Shown: positions 17,401 through 26,984, counted from the stretch's first letter. The stretch: DNA of 64,000 nucleotides from Acidimicrobiaceae bacterium (GCA_024641655.1 JAHECR010000009.1:33512-97511), one strand, 5' to 3'. The notes: a model not told the origin generated them from the letters alone. Numbers and translations: made by a program.

Positions 17401-18052
17401 CGCTGAGATCGGTGATCGTTCCCGAGATGATGAGCGGGAGATCGATGCCGTGCTCGGCTCGATAGCCGCTGATCGCGAAGAGCGCCGCCTTGGCGTTGAG
17501 CGTGTCGAACACGGTCTCGACCAGCACGAGGTCGACGCCACCTCGCACGAGCCCGTCGAGCGCCTCGCTGTAGGCGGCGACCAGTCGGTCGAAGTCCACG
17601 TTGCGAGCGGCAGGGTCATTGACATCGGGGGAGATGCTCGCCGTGCGCGTGGTCGGGCCCAGGGCCCCGGCAACCCACACGTCACGGTCGGCACCATCGG
17701 CGACCTCTCGGGCGAGGCTGGCCGCCGCGAGGTTGAGCTCGTGACAGATCGATTCGAGGTGGTAGTCCGACTGCGAGATCGCGTTCGCGTTGAAGGTGTT
17801 GGTGGTGAGAATGTCCGCGCCTGCAGCGATGAAGGAGCGATGGACGTCGGCGATCACGTCCGGTCGGGTGAGCGTCAGCAGGTCGTTGTCGCCCACGACG
17901 TCGATCGCGTTGTCGGCGAAACGATCGCCCCGGTAGTCCTCGGGCTTGAGGCGACGCGCCTGGATGCTGGTGCCCATGGCCCCGTCGATGATCAAGATGC
18001 GATCCCGAAGGGCGGTCTCGAACGCCCCGAGGCGTTCGTCACGGGTGCTCAT
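14390..18052 (-). CDS. metH: Cobalamin-dependent methionine synthase
   Basis: It transfers a methyl group from methyltetrahydrofolate to homocysteine through B12. The product is 1220 residues with all four modules in order: homocysteine-binding barrel with zinc ligands ([17 protein letters not shown]), pterin-binding barrel (around [14 protein letters not shown]), B12-binding domain with [11 protein letters not shown] (axial ligand His753) and C-terminal SAM-dependent reactivation domain ([12 protein letters not shown]). The ATG at 18052 overlaps the metF stop by 4 bases and begins the conserved sequence; a 45-residue upstream extension in the same frame lies inside metF and is rejected. Third gene of the ArsR-methyltransferase/metF/metH operon. 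Confidence 0.96.
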   Translation of the reverse strand: MSTRDERLGAFETALRDRILIIDGAMGTSIQARRLKPEDYRGDRFADNAIDVVGDNDLLTLTRPDVIADVHRSFIAAGADILTTNTFNANAISQSDYHLESICHELNLAAASLAREVADGADRDVWVAGALGPTTRTASISPDVNDPAARNVDFDRLVAAYSEALDGLVRGGVDLVLVETVFDTLNAKAALFAISGYRAEHGIDLPLIISGTITDLSGRTLSGQTAEAFWYSLRHGDPIAIGLNCALGVDEIKGYITDMSRVADVAISLYPNAGLPNELGEYDDTPEHMAQVIGDLADQGVLNMVGGCCGTTPAHIAAIADAVRGKAPRIVPSLPIATRLAGLEPFVIDDDSLLVNVGERTNVTGSARFAKLILGGDYDAALAVARDQVDNGAQVIDVNMDEGMLDSEEAMTRFLRMIATEPDISRVPIMVDSSRWSVIEAGLQQVQGKAIVNSISLKEGEERFLEQARLARRYGAAVVVMAFDEDGQADTLEQKVAICTRAYQLLVGDGFPPEDIVFDPNVFAVATGIEAHADYGRAFIEAARAITATLPHARVSGGISNLSFSFRGNNALREAMHAVFLFHATRAGLDLAIVNAGRLPVYEDIEPDVRERIEDVLFNRRPDATDRLIEVASDVESMTAAAAADVSWRELPVRERLIHALVHGLDQDVVVDAEEARVGSIRALDVIEGPLMDGMNEVGDLFGSGRMFLPQVVKSARVMKKAVAHLEPYIAAEGGEAKAAGKVVLATAKGDVHDIGKNIVGVVLRCNNYDVVDLGVMVPAAKILEAARREGADVIGVSGLITPSLDEMVHVAAQMQAEGFSIPLLIGGATTSRVHTAVKIEPVYDHAVIHVADASRAVGVVSQLLGDDAEAYLAGVREQYEAVRIERAESGVRQTVSLDDARANRLVVDWAQYTPAVPDFVGVRSIDDIVAADLVPYIDWTPFFGTWDLAGAFPRILDDPVVGAVARSLYDDARGMLEDAIAGGWFEVRAVVGFWPARAVGDDIEVRGAPEDAMPLATLHTLRQQVVHHDARPHLALADFIAPADSGVLDHIGAFAVTTGHGVDERAAAYEADNDDYRSIMVKALADRLAEAAAEYLHERVRRQYWGYEDVAFSPDDLISEKYQGIRPAPGYPACPDHTEKATIFALLRATETLDLHLTESFAMHPAAAVSGLYFSHPASRYFGVRRVGRDQIEEYAQRKAMAVADVERWLGPVLGYASL

Positions 18053-19008
18053 GGGTGGTGTCCTTCGATCGCCGAGGGGGTTCGGGGCATCACGCCGAGC
18101 AGGTGGCACGCGGCCACGGGAAGCTCGGCGCGGTTCATCGTGTAGAAGTGGAACTCGCGCACGCCGTGCGCGGCGAGATCGCGGCATTGCGCTGCGGCGA
18201 GGGCGGCAGCGACCAGGGGCTGCACGATGGGCTGGTCATCGAGGGTCGCGAGGTTGGCGCCCAGCCACGAAGGGACGACCGCTCCGCATCGGGCCGCGAA
18301 GCTGGCGACTCGAGCGAAGTTCAGCACCGGCATGATCCCCGGGACCAGAGGAACGGTGATGCCGGCGCTTTCCACCTGGTCACGAAAGCGCAGGAACCGC
18401 TCGTTGTCGTAGAAGAACTGGGTGATCAGCCGGTCGGCGCCGGCATCGACCTTGGCCTTGAGGCTGTCGAGATCGGCCTGTGGCGACGTCGCACGCGGGT
18501 GGACCTCGGGATAGGCGGCGACGCTGACGTCGAACCTGGCTCCGTCGGCGCGGGCGCGGATACCGGCGACGAGGTCGGAGGCCGACCGATACCCACCCTC
18601 GACCGACCCGTCGGTCTGACCTTCGGGTGGATCGCCGCGAAGGGCGACGATCCTGGTGATACCGGCCTCGACATAGCTGTCGAGCACGGCCTGCACCTCG
18701 CCACGGGTCGCGCCCACGCACGTGATGTGACCGGCCAGGGGCACGTCGGTGCGTTCGCCGAGGTGGCGCAGCGTGCTCGCTGTGCGCCCCTGATCGGTGC
18801 CGCGCGCGCCATAGGTGACGCTCATGAACGACGGCTCGAGCGGGGTGAGCAGGTCCACGCACACATCGAGGTTCGTCGTCCCTGCGGCGGTGGCCGGGGG
18901 GAAGAACTCGAAGGACACCGCGATGGCGCCGGCTCCGGGCAACGCGGCCCACGGCGGGCTCGTGGCCTCGGCTTGCCCACCGTGGTGAGGGGGTTGGGTC
19001 ACGGTCAT
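18049..19008 (-). CDS. metF: 5,10-methylenetetrahydrofolate reductase
   Basis: Flavoprotein that makes the methyltetrahydrofolate used by MetH. The 319-residue sequence has the VSFEFFPP opening with the catalytic Glu, the SVTYGARG block, [10 protein letters not shown], and [13 protein letters not shown] followed by [12 protein letters not shown], all of the MTHFR barrel. The N-terminus (first 28 residues, Pro/Ala-rich) is longer than usual. It overlaps both neighbours by 4 bases (ATGA), so the three methionine-cycle genes are tightly coupled. Confidence 0.95.
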   Translation of the reverse strand: MTVTQPPHHGGQAEATSPPWAALPGAGAIAVSFEFFPPATAAGTTNLDVCVDLLTPLEPSFMSVTYGARGTDQGRTASTLRHLGERTDVPLAGHITCVGATRGEVQAVLDSYVEAGITRIVALRGDPPEGQTDGSVEGGYRSASDLVAGIRARADGARFDVSVAAYPEVHPRATSPQADLDSLKAKVDAGADRLITQFFYDNERFLRFRDQVESAGITVPLVPGIMPVLNFARVASFAARCGAVVPSWLGANLATLDDQPIVQPLVAAALAAAQCRDLAAHGVREFHFYTMNRAELPVAACHLLGVMPRTPSAIEGHHP

Positions 19009-20012
19009 GATGCCGCCTCCAGATCGTGCACCACGGGTGGTGCGATGGCGTTCTTACGCGCGCCCCAGAGGGTCACGGTGAGACGTTCGACGGCCTCTCC
19101 ATCGCGCCGCGCGTGCTCTGGTGGAGCCGGCGCGAAATGGGCGACCGGCTCGAGCTCGAGCCCCGCGTCGCTGCAGAAGGCCATCACCTCGCCGTCGGCG
19201 AATCCCAGACGGTGATGGGCGTACTCCGTGCGGAGCCGCTCGACTTCGTGGCGGGCGAAGTCGACGACGAGGAGGCGACCCCCTGGACGTAGGGTCCGCG
19301 CGACCTCACGAACGGCGTCACCGGGTCGGTCGAGGAAGTGCAGCACGTGATGGAGCACGGCCACGTCCATGGTCCCCGAGGGGATGTCGAGCTGGTAGAT
19401 GTCGCCGTGGCGAACCGCACAGTGCTCCAAACCGAGGCTGTCGAGCCGGGTCCGGGCCAGGTGCAGCATCTCGCGACTGCGATCGATCCCGAGCCCGCGA
19501 CGGCAGCGCGGGGCCAGGATCTCCAGGATGCGCCCGGTGCCGGTGCCGATGTCGAGCAGCGTGTCGATCGGGCCGGGCCCGACGGCGTCGAGCAGGGCTC
19601 GCTCGACGGTCTCGTCGGCCACGTGGGCGGCGCGGATGCGATCCCAGTCGGGGGCGAGCGACTCGAAATAGGAGGCGGCGACCTCGGCTCGTTCGGCTCG
19701 CACTGCCTCCAGGCGGGCTCGATCGGTGCGTAGTACCAATTCGTCGGCTTCGACGAGGTCGAGCACCGTCTCGTAGAGGCGCCGGGCCGGACCATCGAGA
19801 CACGGCCGGAAGAAGGCGCTCGCCCCCTCGGCATGGCGTTCCAGCAAGCCGGCGTCAACGAGCAGCTTCAGGTGTCGGCTCACGCGTGGCTGGCTCTGCC
19901 CGAGCACCCGACACAGTTCGCCGACGGTCAGCTCGTTGCGTTCGAGGACGACGAGGATCCGCAGCCTCGTGGGCTCCCCTGCGGCCTTCAGTGCATGCAC
20001 CAGCACGTCCAT
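19005..20012 (-). CDS. ArsR-family regulator fused to a SAM-dependent methyltransferase domain
   Basis: Residues 1-90 are a winged-helix ArsR repressor (MDVLVHALKAAGEPTRLRIL, then LTVGELCRVLGQSQPRVSRHL), and residues about 130-300 are a class I methyltransferase (LLDIGTGTGRILEIL ... VLHHVLHFL ... TLRPGGRLLVVDF). No metal-binding cysteine pair is seen in the ArsR part. Fusions of this type are found with metF/metH in other bacteria, where an ArsR repressor (SahR type) senses S-adenosylhomocysteine; here that role is inferred from context and from the palindrome over its promoter. ATG 20012 is chosen because the ArsR fold starts there; a 58-residue extension would run through the operator. First gene of the operon; overlaps metF by 4 bases. 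Confidence 0.88.
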   Translation of the reverse strand: MDVLVHALKAAGEPTRLRILVVLERNELTVGELCRVLGQSQPRVSRHLKLLVDAGLLERHAEGASAFFRPCLDGPARRLYETVLDLVEADELVLRTDRARLEAVRAERAEVAASYFESLAPDWDRIRAAHVADETVERALLDAVGPGPIDTLLDIGTGTGRILEILAPRCRRGLGIDRSREMLHLARTRLDSLGLEHCAVRHGDIYQLDIPSGTMDVAVLHHVLHFLDRPGDAVREVARTLRPGGRLLVVDFARHEVERLRTEYAHHRLGFADGEVMAFCSDAGLELEPVAHFAPAPPEHARRDGEAVERLTVTLWGARKNAIAPPVVHDLEAAS

Positions 20013-20020
20013 GAAGGATA

Positions 20021-20038
20021 AACATATCTTTATATGTT
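20021..20038. promoter_or_regulatory. AT-rich operator palindrome overlapping the -10 box of the methionine operon
   Basis: AACATAT (20021-20027) and ATATGTT (20032-20038) are perfect 7-base arms around CTTT. Read on the minus strand, the proximal arm contains TATGTT, ending 8 bases before the ATG at 20012, so the operon is probably leaderless and a protein on this palindrome would block RNA polymerase. The AT-rich dyad fits ArsR-family operators; the likely binder is the first gene product (autorepression, inference). Confidence 0.65.
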
Positions 20039-20050
20039 GATCCGCGCAAC

Positions 20051-20068
20051 GAAACAGCGTGGACGCTG
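20051..20068 (-). terminator. Possible short terminator after trpA
   Basis: On the minus strand CAGCGT-CC-ACGCTG is followed by TTTCGTT, 15 bases after the trpA stop. The stem is short (five usable pairs) and the T run broken, so the call is weak. Confidence 0.3.
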
Positions 20069-20082
20069 GTCCGAGAGATGGA

Positions 20083-20868
20083 CTACGGCGCGTCGAGTGC
20101 CGCACGGACCTCCGCGACGAACGCACCAACCGCCTCGGGGCCGCCGCCGTCGATGAGACGACCGACGATGGCAGAACCGACGACACACCCGTCCGCGACG
20201 CGGGTGACCTCGCGCGCCTGTTCGGGCGTCCCGACCCCCACCCCGACCAGCACGGGCATGTCCGTGACGGCCTTGACCCGAGCAGCGATCACCGTGGCGC
20301 TGGCAGCGAGCTGCTCGCGCACGCCGGTGATGCCGAGCAATCCCACCGCATAGACGAAGCCGCGCGACCGATCGCAGATCCGGACGAGACGTTCGTCGGA
20401 GGTGGTCGGCGCCGCGAGCAGAATCGTCTCGATCGCTTCGGTATCGGCGGCTGCGGTCCACGGACCAGCTTCGTCGAGAGGCAGGTCGGGCACGATGGCA
20501 CCGGCGACCCCCGACTCGCGCAGCGCCGCCGCGAAGCGCTCGAGCCCGTAGCGGTAGACGATGTTGTAGTAGGTCATCACGGCCAGGGGCACCGCCACGT
20601 CGAGCTCGGCGAGCTCGTCGAGAATCTGCGCCGGCGTCACGCCCCTGGCCAGGACGATGTCGTTGGCCTGCTGGATGATCGGACCGTCCATCACCGGGTC
20701 CGAGAACGGGATCCCGACCTCGATGGCATCCGCGCCGGCATCGGCCGCAGCCTGGATCGCCTCCCGGTAGCCCTCGAAACCTCCCGTGATGTAGGGCACC
20801 AGGACCTTGCGACCTTCGCCGATGCGGGCCCGGAGGGTGGGTTCGACGTGGTCTCGATGCACCGTCAC
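20083..20868 (-). CDS. trpA: Tryptophan synthase alpha subunit
   Basis: Cleaves indole-3-glycerol phosphate to indole, which passes to TrpB. It is a 261-residue TIM barrel with YITGGFEGY, the catalytic Glu in [17 protein letters not shown], the second catalytic Asp in [13 protein letters not shown], and the phosphate-binding [11 protein letters not shown] and GCVVGSAIV. The GTG start at 20868 overlaps the trpB stop by 4 bases (GTGA). Last gene of the trp operon. Confidence 0.95.
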   Translation of the reverse strand: MTVHRDHVEPTLRARIGEGRKVLVPYITGGFEGYREAIQAAADAGADAIEVGIPFSDPVMDGPIIQQANDIVLARGVTPAQILDELAELDVAVPLAVMTYYNIVYRYGLERFAAALRESGVAGAIVPDLPLDEAGPWTAAADTEAIETILLAAPTTSDERLVRICDRSRGFVYAVGLLGITGVREQLAASATVIAARVKAVTDMPVLVGVGVGTPEQAREVTRVADGCVVGSAIVGRLIDGGGPEAVGAFVAEVRAALDAP

Positions 20869-22019
20869 CCCAGGATCTCCATCATCTGGGCGACGTCCTT
20901 GTCGCCGCGTCCGGAGAGGTTCAGCAACACGACCTTGCCGGCGAGCTCCTCGCGCGCCCGGGAAACCCACGCCAGCGCGTGCGACGGCTCCAGCGCCGGG
21001 ATGATTCCCTCGGTGCGAGCCAATAACTGGAATGCCTCGATGACCTCCGCGTCGGTCACCTGTTCGTACCGAGCCCGGCCGATGTCGGCCAGATGCGAGT
21101 GCTCCGGGCCGATACCGGGGTAGTCGAGGCCCGCCGAGATCGACTGCGCTTCCAGCACCTGTCCCCACTCGTCCTGCATCAGATACGACAGGGAACCGTG
21201 CACCACCCCGGGCACTCCGTGGCCGACCGCGGCGCCCCCGGCCGGCTCGACGCCCACCAGCTCGGCTTCGGTGTCGACGAAGCCCGAGAAGATGCCGGCG
21301 GCATTGGAACCACCACCGACGCACGCGGTGACCACGTCGGGGTCACGACCGAGCAGCGCGTGGCACTGGGCCCGAGCCTCTGAGCCGATCACCCGGTGGA
21401 ACTCGCGCACCATCCACGGATAGGGGTGTGGCCCCATCACCGAGCCAAGGCAGTAGTGGGACTCCTCCACGGTGGCAACCCAGTCACGCATGGCCTCGTT
21501 GACGGCATCCTTGAGCGTGCGGCTGCCGCTGAACGCTGGCCGAACCTCGGCACCGAGCAGCCGCATCCGGAAGACGTTGAGCGCCTGGCGGGCCATGTCG
21601 ACTTCGCCCATGTAGACGACGCACTCGAAGCCCAACAGCGCGGCGACAGTGGCCGTGGCGACGCCGTGCTGTCCTGCGCCGGTCTCGGCGACGAGGCGCT
21701 TCTTGCCCATACGTTTGGCGAGCAGGCCCTGGCCGAGCACGTTGTTGATCTTGTGGGAACCCGTGTGGTTGAGGTCCTCGCGCTTGAGGAGCATCTCGCA
21801 GCCCAACTCCTCCGAGAGTCGGTGACAGGCGGTGAGCGGCGACGGGCGACCTGCGTAGTCGGTCAGGAGGCCGTCGAGCTCGCCTCGGAAGCGCGAGTCC
21901 TGCCACGCGTCGCGGAACGCGGCCTCGAGCTCCTCGCACGCGGGGATCAAGGTCTCCGGAACGAATCGGCCTCCGAAACGTCCGAACCGCCCGTCAGGTG
22001 TCGGTTCGGTCATCGCCAT
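20865..22019 (-). CDS. trpB: Tryptophan synthase beta subunit
   Basis: PLP enzyme joining indole and serine. The product is 384 residues, starting [14 protein letters not shown], with the PLP lysine in [21 protein letters not shown] for substrate binding and [10 protein letters not shown] for phosphate. An ATG two codons downstream is an equally good start. It overlaps trpF upstream by about 10 bases and trpA by 4. All catalytic motifs are intact. Confidence 0.96.
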   Translation of the reverse strand: MAMTEPTPDGRFGRFGGRFVPETLIPACEELEAAFRDAWQDSRFRGELDGLLTDYAGRPSPLTACHRLSEELGCEMLLKREDLNHTGSHKINNVLGQGLLAKRMGKKRLVAETGAGQHGVATATVAALLGFECVVYMGEVDMARQALNVFRMRLLGAEVRPAFSGSRTLKDAVNEAMRDWVATVEESHYCLGSVMGPHPYPWMVREFHRVIGSEARAQCHALLGRDPDVVTACVGGGSNAAGIFSGFVDTEAELVGVEPAGGAAVGHGVPGVVHGSLSYLMQDEWGQVLEAQSISAGLDYPGIGPEHSHLADIGRARYEQVTDAEVIEAFQLLARTEGIIPALEPSHALAWVSRAREELAGKVVLLNLSGRGDKDVAQMMEILG

Positions 22020-22702
22020 GTGGCGTCCTCCTGCCAGTCGTAGGGTTCTGTGCCGAGATCGCCGAGGTCGCCCGAGAACGGTGCCGTCCCGTCGAGTCGA
22101 CGGAACGCAGCGTGCGCGGCCCGCACGAAGTCACGCACGAGGATCGGGTCCTTGCGACCGGGGCTGCGTTCGACGCCCGAAGCCACGTCGACACCCCACG
22201 GCCGCACCTTCGCGATCGCCTCGGCCACGTTGCCCGGGTGCAGACCCCCGGCCATGATGAGCGGCACGCCCGACGGTGCGTCCTCGGCCAGCCGCCAGTC
22301 GAACACCCGACCCGATCCCGGGCTCGTCGCGTCGACGAGGAGCGCATCGGCGCCGAATTCGGTGCCGTGCTCGAACGCGGCGCTTCCGGCAACCACGGCC
22401 TTGAAGACCGTACGGACCTCACGCTTCACCTCGGCCACCATTGCGGGCGTCTCCGAGCCGTGGAGCTGCGCCGCAGCGAGGCCCGCCTGGTGACAGATCT
22501 TGATGACCCGCTCGGGGGTCTCGTTGCGGAACACGCCGACGGTGAGCACGTCCTGCGGAAGGCGACGCACGATCTCTGCGACGCGCATCGGTGAAACCTG
22601 CCGGGTGGAAGGCGCGAAGATGAACCCGACCGCATCCGCGCCGACGGCAACCGCCAGCAGCGCGTCCTCTTCGCTCGTCATGCCGCAGATCTTCACGAAC
22701 AC
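22010..22702 (-). CDS. trpF: Phosphoribosylanthranilate isomerase
   Basis: Amadori isomerase of tryptophan synthesis; 230 residues. [14 protein letters not shown] carries the catalytic Cys of the KICG motif, QLHGSE and [16 protein letters not shown] the active-site loop and catalytic Asp, and [21 protein letters not shown] the phosphate site. The last 20 residues extend past the usual end. Having a separate TrpF is notable because many actinobacteria rely on the dual-function HisA (PriA) instead; a HisA is also encoded in this window. Confidence 0.95.
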   Translation of the reverse strand: MFVKICGMTSEEDALLAVAVGADAVGFIFAPSTRQVSPMRVAEIVRRLPQDVLTVGVFRNETPERVIKICHQAGLAAAQLHGSETPAMVAEVKREVRTVFKAVVAGSAAFEHGTEFGADALLVDATSPGSGRVFDWRLAEDAPSGVPLIMAGGLHPGNVAEAIAKVRPWGVDVASGVERSPGRKDPILVRDFVRAAHAAFRRLDGTAPFSGDLGDLGTEPYDWQEDATWR

Positions 22703-23496
22703 GACGACACGCCCCTGCCCGCCTGGCGCAGCGCCCCGAGCGCGGCAGCCGGGTCGTCGGCGGTCACCAACGACTCACCGACGAGCACGGCGTCGTACCC
22801 CGCCGCCGCCAGCGCCGCCGCGTCAGCGGGCCCTCGGACGCCGCTCTCGGCGACCTTGACGACTTGCTCCGGGAGCGACTTGGCAACCCGGACTGCGCGT
22901 TGCTGATCGACCTGGAACGTGACCAGATCGCGCTGGTTGACCCCGACCAAGGTGGCGCCCACCGTCAACGCCCGTTCGACTTCGGCTTCGTCGTGGGTCT
23001 CGACCAGGGCGTCGATGCCGAGCTCGTGAGCGAGGGCATGGAAGTCGGCGAGCTCGGCGTCGTCGAGCGCCGCGGCGATCAGCAGGACGCAGTCGGCGCC
23101 CATGAGCCGAGCATCGCAGACGTCGCGCGCGTCGACCGTGAAGTCCTTGCGGATCACCGGGAGGTGCGTCGCTGCGCGCGCGGCCTGCAGGTCGGCGACC
23201 GAACCCCCGAAATGCTCGGCGTCGGTGAGAACGGACACGCACGCAGCTCCGCCGGCCTCGTAGGTAGCGGCGAGCACCGCAGGATCGAGGTCGGCGAAGA
23301 GGTCACCCTTCGATGGGGAGCGCCGCTTCACCTCGGCGATCACGGCCAGCCCATCGGCGGCCACGAGCGCGCTGCGGAACCCGCGAGGTGCCTCGCAGTG
23401 TCGGGCCGAGTCGACCAAGGCCGACAACGACCGGGTGTCGGCATCGGCGAGCTCCCGATGACGCGCCACGATGGCGTCCAGGTACGTCGTCGTCAT
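22693..23496 (-). CDS. trpC: Indole-3-glycerol-phosphate synthase
   Basis: Closes the indole ring of the tryptophan pathway. A 267-residue TIM barrel with the family blocks VIAEVKRRSPSKGDL (catalytic Glu and Lys), SVLTDAEHFGGS, PVIRKDFTVDARDV (catalytic Lys), GVNQRDL, VAESGV and AVLVGESLV. It is monofunctional (no fused TrpF). ATG 23496 begins the conserved N-terminal helix MTTTYLDAIVARHRE; a longer frame upstream is unlike the family. Overlaps trpF by 10 bases. Confidence 0.95.
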   Translation of the reverse strand: MTTTYLDAIVARHRELADADTRSLSALVDSARHCEAPRGFRSALVAADGLAVIAEVKRRSPSKGDLFADLDPAVLAATYEAGGAACVSVLTDAEHFGGSVADLQAARAATHLPVIRKDFTVDARDVCDARLMGADCVLLIAAALDDAELADFHALAHELGIDALVETHDEAEVERALTVGATLVGVNQRDLVTFQVDQQRAVRVAKSLPEQVVKVAESGVRGPADAAALAAAGYDAVLVGESLVTADDPAAALGALRQAGRGVSSCS

Positions 23497-23549
23497 GAAG
23501 TCGTTTCCCGAGGCCGCACCCGCGCAAGGGTACTGCTCCCCCGCCGCCT

Positions 23550-24068
23550 CTAAGCAGTCTTTCGGCGACCGGTGAACGCGCTCGCGGCAGCGGCCCCGTC
23601 GCCACGCTGACGGGGCCCGAACAGCGTCACCACTCCGGCAAGAGCCGTGCATGCGAGCCCACCGATCACGAGCAGGCTCGATCCGGTGACCAGACCGATC
23701 GCGAAGAGCACGAGCGTGAGGGCCAGCGCGCCCCACGTCAGCCTGCCCGCACCGCCCGGGGTCGTCGCGAGCGGGCTCGAGCCGGGCGCGGCTTGAGGCT
23801 CCGGCGTCGGCGCTGTCGCCGGGCGCGGCTTGAGGCGGTCCAGACGACGGTCGTAGGCCTCACGGCGGGACCGGTTCCCGAGGACGTTCCATGCCTCGTT
23901 GATGTCGCGCATCCGCTCGGCGGCTTCGATCTGGACCGCGGGCTCGTCAGCAACGTGGAAGTCGGGATGGTGTAGCCGGGCGAGCGCGACGTAGCAGGCC
24001 CGTATCTCTGCCATCGTGGCCTCGGGAGGGACTCCCAGGGTGTCGTAGTGGGTTGAACCGGTCTGCAC
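23550..24068 (-). CDS. J-domain protein with two C-terminal membrane segments
   Basis: Residues 5-75 form a J domain (HYDTLGVPPEATMAEIRACY, then LARLHHPDFH with the essential HPD tripeptide, and INEAWNVLGNRSRREAYD), which would stimulate an Hsp70 ATPase. After a Pro/Ala linker come two hydrophobic helices (about 112-130 and 132-148), so the J domain probably sits on the cytoplasmic face of the membrane. The Gly/Phe and zinc domains of DnaJ are absent. It lies in the trp gene series between ygfZ and trpC with no tryptophan role evident. Confidence 0.85.
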   Translation of the reverse strand: MQTGSTHYDTLGVPPEATMAEIRACYVALARLHHPDFHVADEPAVQIEAAERMRDINEAWNVLGNRSRREAYDRRLDRLKPRPATAPTPEPQAAPGSSPLATTPGGAGRLTWGALALTLVLFAIGLVTGSSLLVIGGLACTALAGVVTLFGPRQRGDGAAAASAFTGRRKTA

Positions 24069-24170
24069 TCGTCGCTCGTTGCTGCTGAGATCGGCGCAGC
24101 GACCGCCAGGGTGCGGTCACGCCCCTGATCCATCGGCACGAGGGACCCTGCCATGAGGGCCCCGCTCCGC

Positions 24171-25046
24171 TCACGAACCGACGGCGAAGACCTCAGCGGA
24201 GCAGCCCCCAACGGTTCCCTCACGGGGCACATCGACGCCGCGCTTCACGTAGGCCAACGCGATCGACCGTCCCCCCGCGTCGGCGACCGACGTGAGCTTT
24301 CCGACAACGGCCCCGTCGCAGTGGAGATCGTCACCGGGGACGGCCGGCCCGGCGACGAGCACGCCCCGTAACAACCGGGGGACGTTGTTCCCACGGCTGT
24401 CGATGCGCGCCACGAGCTCCTGGCCCGTGTAGCACCCTTTCGTGAAGCTCACGCTGCGGCCGACGACACCTGCCTCTGCCGGAATCAGGCCCTCATGGAT
24501 CTCGCGCCCCATGGCGGGGACGCCACACGCGATCCGCAGCCCCTCGAGATCGTCCTCGGAGGCCACGGCGACCCCGGCGGGCATCGACACAACGGGGCCC
24601 AGGGCATCGGCCCCGTCGATCCCGGGCCACTGAGCGGGAACCACGACGAGGGCACCGGGCACGGCGTCGATCGCCATGTCCCCGGCTCCCGGGCCGCGCA
24701 CGCTCACGGTCGACCAGCGTTCGAGCGAGAAGGCGCAGTCGGTGCGGAGGAGGAAGCGCTGCAGCCGAGCGAGCGCCTGCGCTCCGGCGCCGGCATCGAG
24801 ATCGAGGAGGAGATCCTGCTCGCCGAGGCTGCTCACCCGCAACCACGCATCGACCTTGCCTTGGGGCTGCAACAGGAACGACCACGCCGCCTGGCCGGCC
24901 TCGAGTGGCCCGATTGCCTGGCTGAGCTGGCCCTCGAGGTACTTCACCGCGTCGGGCCCCGACACGCGGATCACGTCACGTTCCACCGCAACGGCCACAG
25001 GACCGGCCGCGAAGATCGCCGGGAACAGGTCTGCGCCCGTCGTCAC
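24171..25046 (-). CDS. ygfZ: YgfZ/GcvT-type folate-binding protein
   Basis: A 291-residue member of the GcvT fold family with the YgfZ hallmark KGCYTGQE (in FTKGCYTGQELVARI) and the N-terminal VSGPDAVKYLEGQLSQ. YgfZ uses tetrahydrofolate to help maintain iron-sulfur enzymes. It overlaps trpE by 4 bases and so is cotranslated with it, an unexpected partner for tryptophan synthesis. Aminomethyltransferase activity is unlikely, because the KGCYxGQE motif marks the YgfZ branch. Confidence 0.9.
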   Translation of the reverse strand: MTTGADLFPAIFAAGPVAVAVERDVIRVSGPDAVKYLEGQLSQAIGPLEAGQAAWSFLLQPQGKVDAWLRVSSLGEQDLLLDLDAGAGAQALARLQRFLLRTDCAFSLERWSTVSVRGPGAGDMAIDAVPGALVVVPAQWPGIDGADALGPVVSMPAGVAVASEDDLEGLRIACGVPAMGREIHEGLIPAEAGVVGRSVSFTKGCYTGQELVARIDSRGNNVPRLLRGVLVAGPAVPGDDLHCDGAVVGKLTSVADAGGRSIALAYVKRGVDVPREGTVGGCSAEVFAVGS

Positions 25047-26560
25047 GATGCCTTACCTGCTCGGCGGGCCGCGGTCATCCGTTCCGCCGGCCGCACGGCC
25101 GCAAGCAGGGCCCGGGCCTTGTTGCGGCACTCCAGATTCTCCTGCTCCGGGACGCTGTCGGCCACGATGCCGGCGCCGGCCTGCACCGACGCCGTCTTGC
25201 CACTGATGACCATGGTGCGGATCGCGATGGCATTGTCGATGTTTCCCGAGAAGTCGAGGTAGCCGACGATGCCGGCATAGGGCCCGCGTTTGACCGGCTC
25301 CAGAGCGTCGATGATCTCCATGGCGCGCACCTTCGGCGCCCCCGACACGGTGCCCGCAGGAAGCGTGGCCCGCAGGACGTCGATTGGCGTCTTGCCCGGT
25401 GCGAGCTCCCCGGAGACCTGCGAGGTCAGGTGCATGACATGGCTGTAGAGCTCCAAGGTCATCATCTCGTCCATCTGGAGGGTGCCGTACCGCACGACCC
25501 GGCCGAGATCGTTCCTGGCGAGATCGACGAGCATCACGTGCTCGGCAAGCTCCTTGGGGTGTTCCTTGAGCTCGGCTGCGAGGCGCCGGTCGTCTTCTTC
25601 GGTTCGCCCGCGACGACGAGTACCGGCGATCGGCCGGGAGATCACCCGGTTGTCGAGCAGCTGCACCATCGGCTCGGGTGAACAACCCACGAGGGTCACC
25701 TCGGGCTGGCGAACGAAGTACATGTACGGGCTCGGGTTGATCTGACGGAGCACGCGGTAGACGTCGAACGGGTCGGCGTCGAGGTCGAAGTCGAAACGCT
25801 GGGACAGCACCACCTGGAAGATGTCCCCGGCGAGTATGTGCTCCTTCGCCGTCTCCACCGCGAGGTGGAACTGGGCTTCGGTCATCGACGACCGCACCTC
25901 GGGAAGGTCCTCCTCGGCCGTCGGCGGATCGAGGAACGGCTCGTCGAGAGGCCGCGCCCCGTCGGCGGCCATCGAGTCCAGACGGCGGCAGGCATCGTCG
26001 TAGGCGGCGTCGAGCGTTGCGGCGTCGGCGCCGGAGGAGACGATCGCGTTCGCGATGAGGACCACGCGCTGACGCCAGTGGTCGAACACGGCGAGCTCTC
26101 CGAGAATCGAGAGCATGGCATCGGGGAGGCCCAGATCGTCGAGGGGCACCTCGGGAAGCCGCTCGACCTCGCGGACGATGTCGTAGCCGATGTAGCCCAT
26201 GATGCCGCTGTGCATCGGCGGCAGCTCGGGGAGCACCGGAGCCCGCAAGCGCGACTGCAGCTGCTCGATCAGGTCGAGGATGCCGGTGCCGGCCACGACG
26301 CCCTCGGGCAGCTCGCCGTCGATGGTGAGCGCACCGTCGCGTTTGACGATCGACAGCAGTGGATTCCGGCCGATGAACGACCAGCGGCTCCACCGTTCGC
26401 CGTGCTCGACCGATTCGAGCAGGAATCCGGGCCCATCGCCCACCACCCGGGCGAATGCCGCCACCGGCGTGGTCAGGTCGGCAACGAGCTCGCGCCACAC
26501 CGGAACGACGGTGTGACCCGCTGCCAGCTCGTGGAACCGTTCCCGACTGGACTGCATCAC
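25043..26560 (-). CDS. trpE: Anthranilate synthase component I
   Basis: Converts chorismate to anthranilate with ammonia from a glutaminase subunit. The 505-residue product contains HSGIMGYIGYD, the chorismate-binding blocks ILAGDIFQVVLSQRF, NPSPYMYFV, RPIAGTRRRG, HVMLVDLARNDLGRV, PAGTVSGAPKVRAMEII and the C-terminal AGAGIVADSVPEQE. The start is GTG 26560 or ATG 26557, overlapping the GroES-like stop. Feedback inhibition by tryptophan is usual, but the LLES element (FLLESVE at about 46-52) is the only part readable here. No trpG or trpD lies in the window, so the amidotransferase and phosphoribosyltransferase must be elsewhere. Confidence 0.95.
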   Translation of the reverse strand: MMQSSRERFHELAAGHTVVPVWRELVADLTTPVAAFARVVGDGPGFLLESVEHGERWSRWSFIGRNPLLSIVKRDGALTIDGELPEGVVAGTGILDLIEQLQSRLRAPVLPELPPMHSGIMGYIGYDIVREVERLPEVPLDDLGLPDAMLSILGELAVFDHWRQRVVLIANAIVSSGADAATLDAAYDDACRRLDSMAADGARPLDEPFLDPPTAEEDLPEVRSSMTEAQFHLAVETAKEHILAGDIFQVVLSQRFDFDLDADPFDVYRVLRQINPSPYMYFVRQPEVTLVGCSPEPMVQLLDNRVISRPIAGTRRRGRTEEDDRRLAAELKEHPKELAEHVMLVDLARNDLGRVVRYGTLQMDEMMTLELYSHVMHLTSQVSGELAPGKTPIDVLRATLPAGTVSGAPKVRAMEIIDALEPVKRGPYAGIVGYLDFSGNIDNAIAIRTMVISGKTASVQAGAGIVADSVPEQENLECRNKARALLAAVRPAERMTAARRAGKAS

Positions 26561-26976
26561 AAATAGAGGCCGGTCGACCCTTGGTCGAGGCGCTCCGCAG
26601 CCACGGCGTGCACGTCACGCTCTCGCAGGATGATGTAGTCGCGCCCGCGCACTTCGACCTCGTAGCGATCCTCGGGATTGAAGAGGACCTGGTCGCCGAT
26701 CTCCATACTCCGGACGTTCGGGCCGATCGCCTTGACCTCGGCCCAGGTGAGCCGCCTCGACACCTGGGCAGTGGCGGGAATCAGGATGCCACCGGTGGAT
26801 CGCCGTTCACCTTCGTCGTTCGGGGTGCCGACGAGGATCCGGTCGTTGAGCATCTTGATCGGCAGGCGCTCCTCGAGTACCGGGCTGTGGGAGCCGCGCC
26901 GTTTACGGTCGGGGCCGGCGGCATGCTCGGTCGCCGGCGCGTCGGGGGTGTCGGGGGTGCTCTCGGCTGGGGCCAC
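26557..26976 (-). CDS. GroES-fold (cpn10-like) protein
   Basis: About 139 residues from GTG 26976. After a 45-residue Pro/Ala/charged leader, the rest matches a cpn10 fold: MLNDRILVGTP, ERRSTGGILIPATA, VKAIGPNVRSMEIGDQVLFN, RGRDYIILRERDVHAVA. No groEL is adjacent. Ordinary GroES is about 97 residues and lacks such a leader, so this may be a diverged paralogue; whether it still caps GroEL is unknown. It overlaps trpE by 4 bases and heads the trp operon. The GTG lies 8 bases after a TAGCTT box, so the transcript is probably leaderless. A longer frame upstream would run into the divergent hydrolase gene. Confidence 0.8.
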   Translation of the reverse strand: MAPAESTPDTPDAPATEHAAGPDRKRRGSHSPVLEERLPIKMLNDRILVGTPNDEGERRSTGGILIPATAQVSRRLTWAEVKAIGPNVRSMEIGDQVLFNPEDRYEVEVRGRDYIILRERDVHAVAAERLDQGSTGLYL

Positions 26977-26984
26977 GATGGTCC

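Noticed and set aside
14759..18145. Plus-strand open frame of about 1130 codons opposite metH
   Set aside because: Antisense shadow of a high-GC gene; metH has all its motifs on the minus strand.
20013..20082. SAM, SAH or cobalamin riboswitch before the methionine operon
   Set aside because: The promoter appears leaderless and the gap is too short for a riboswitch.
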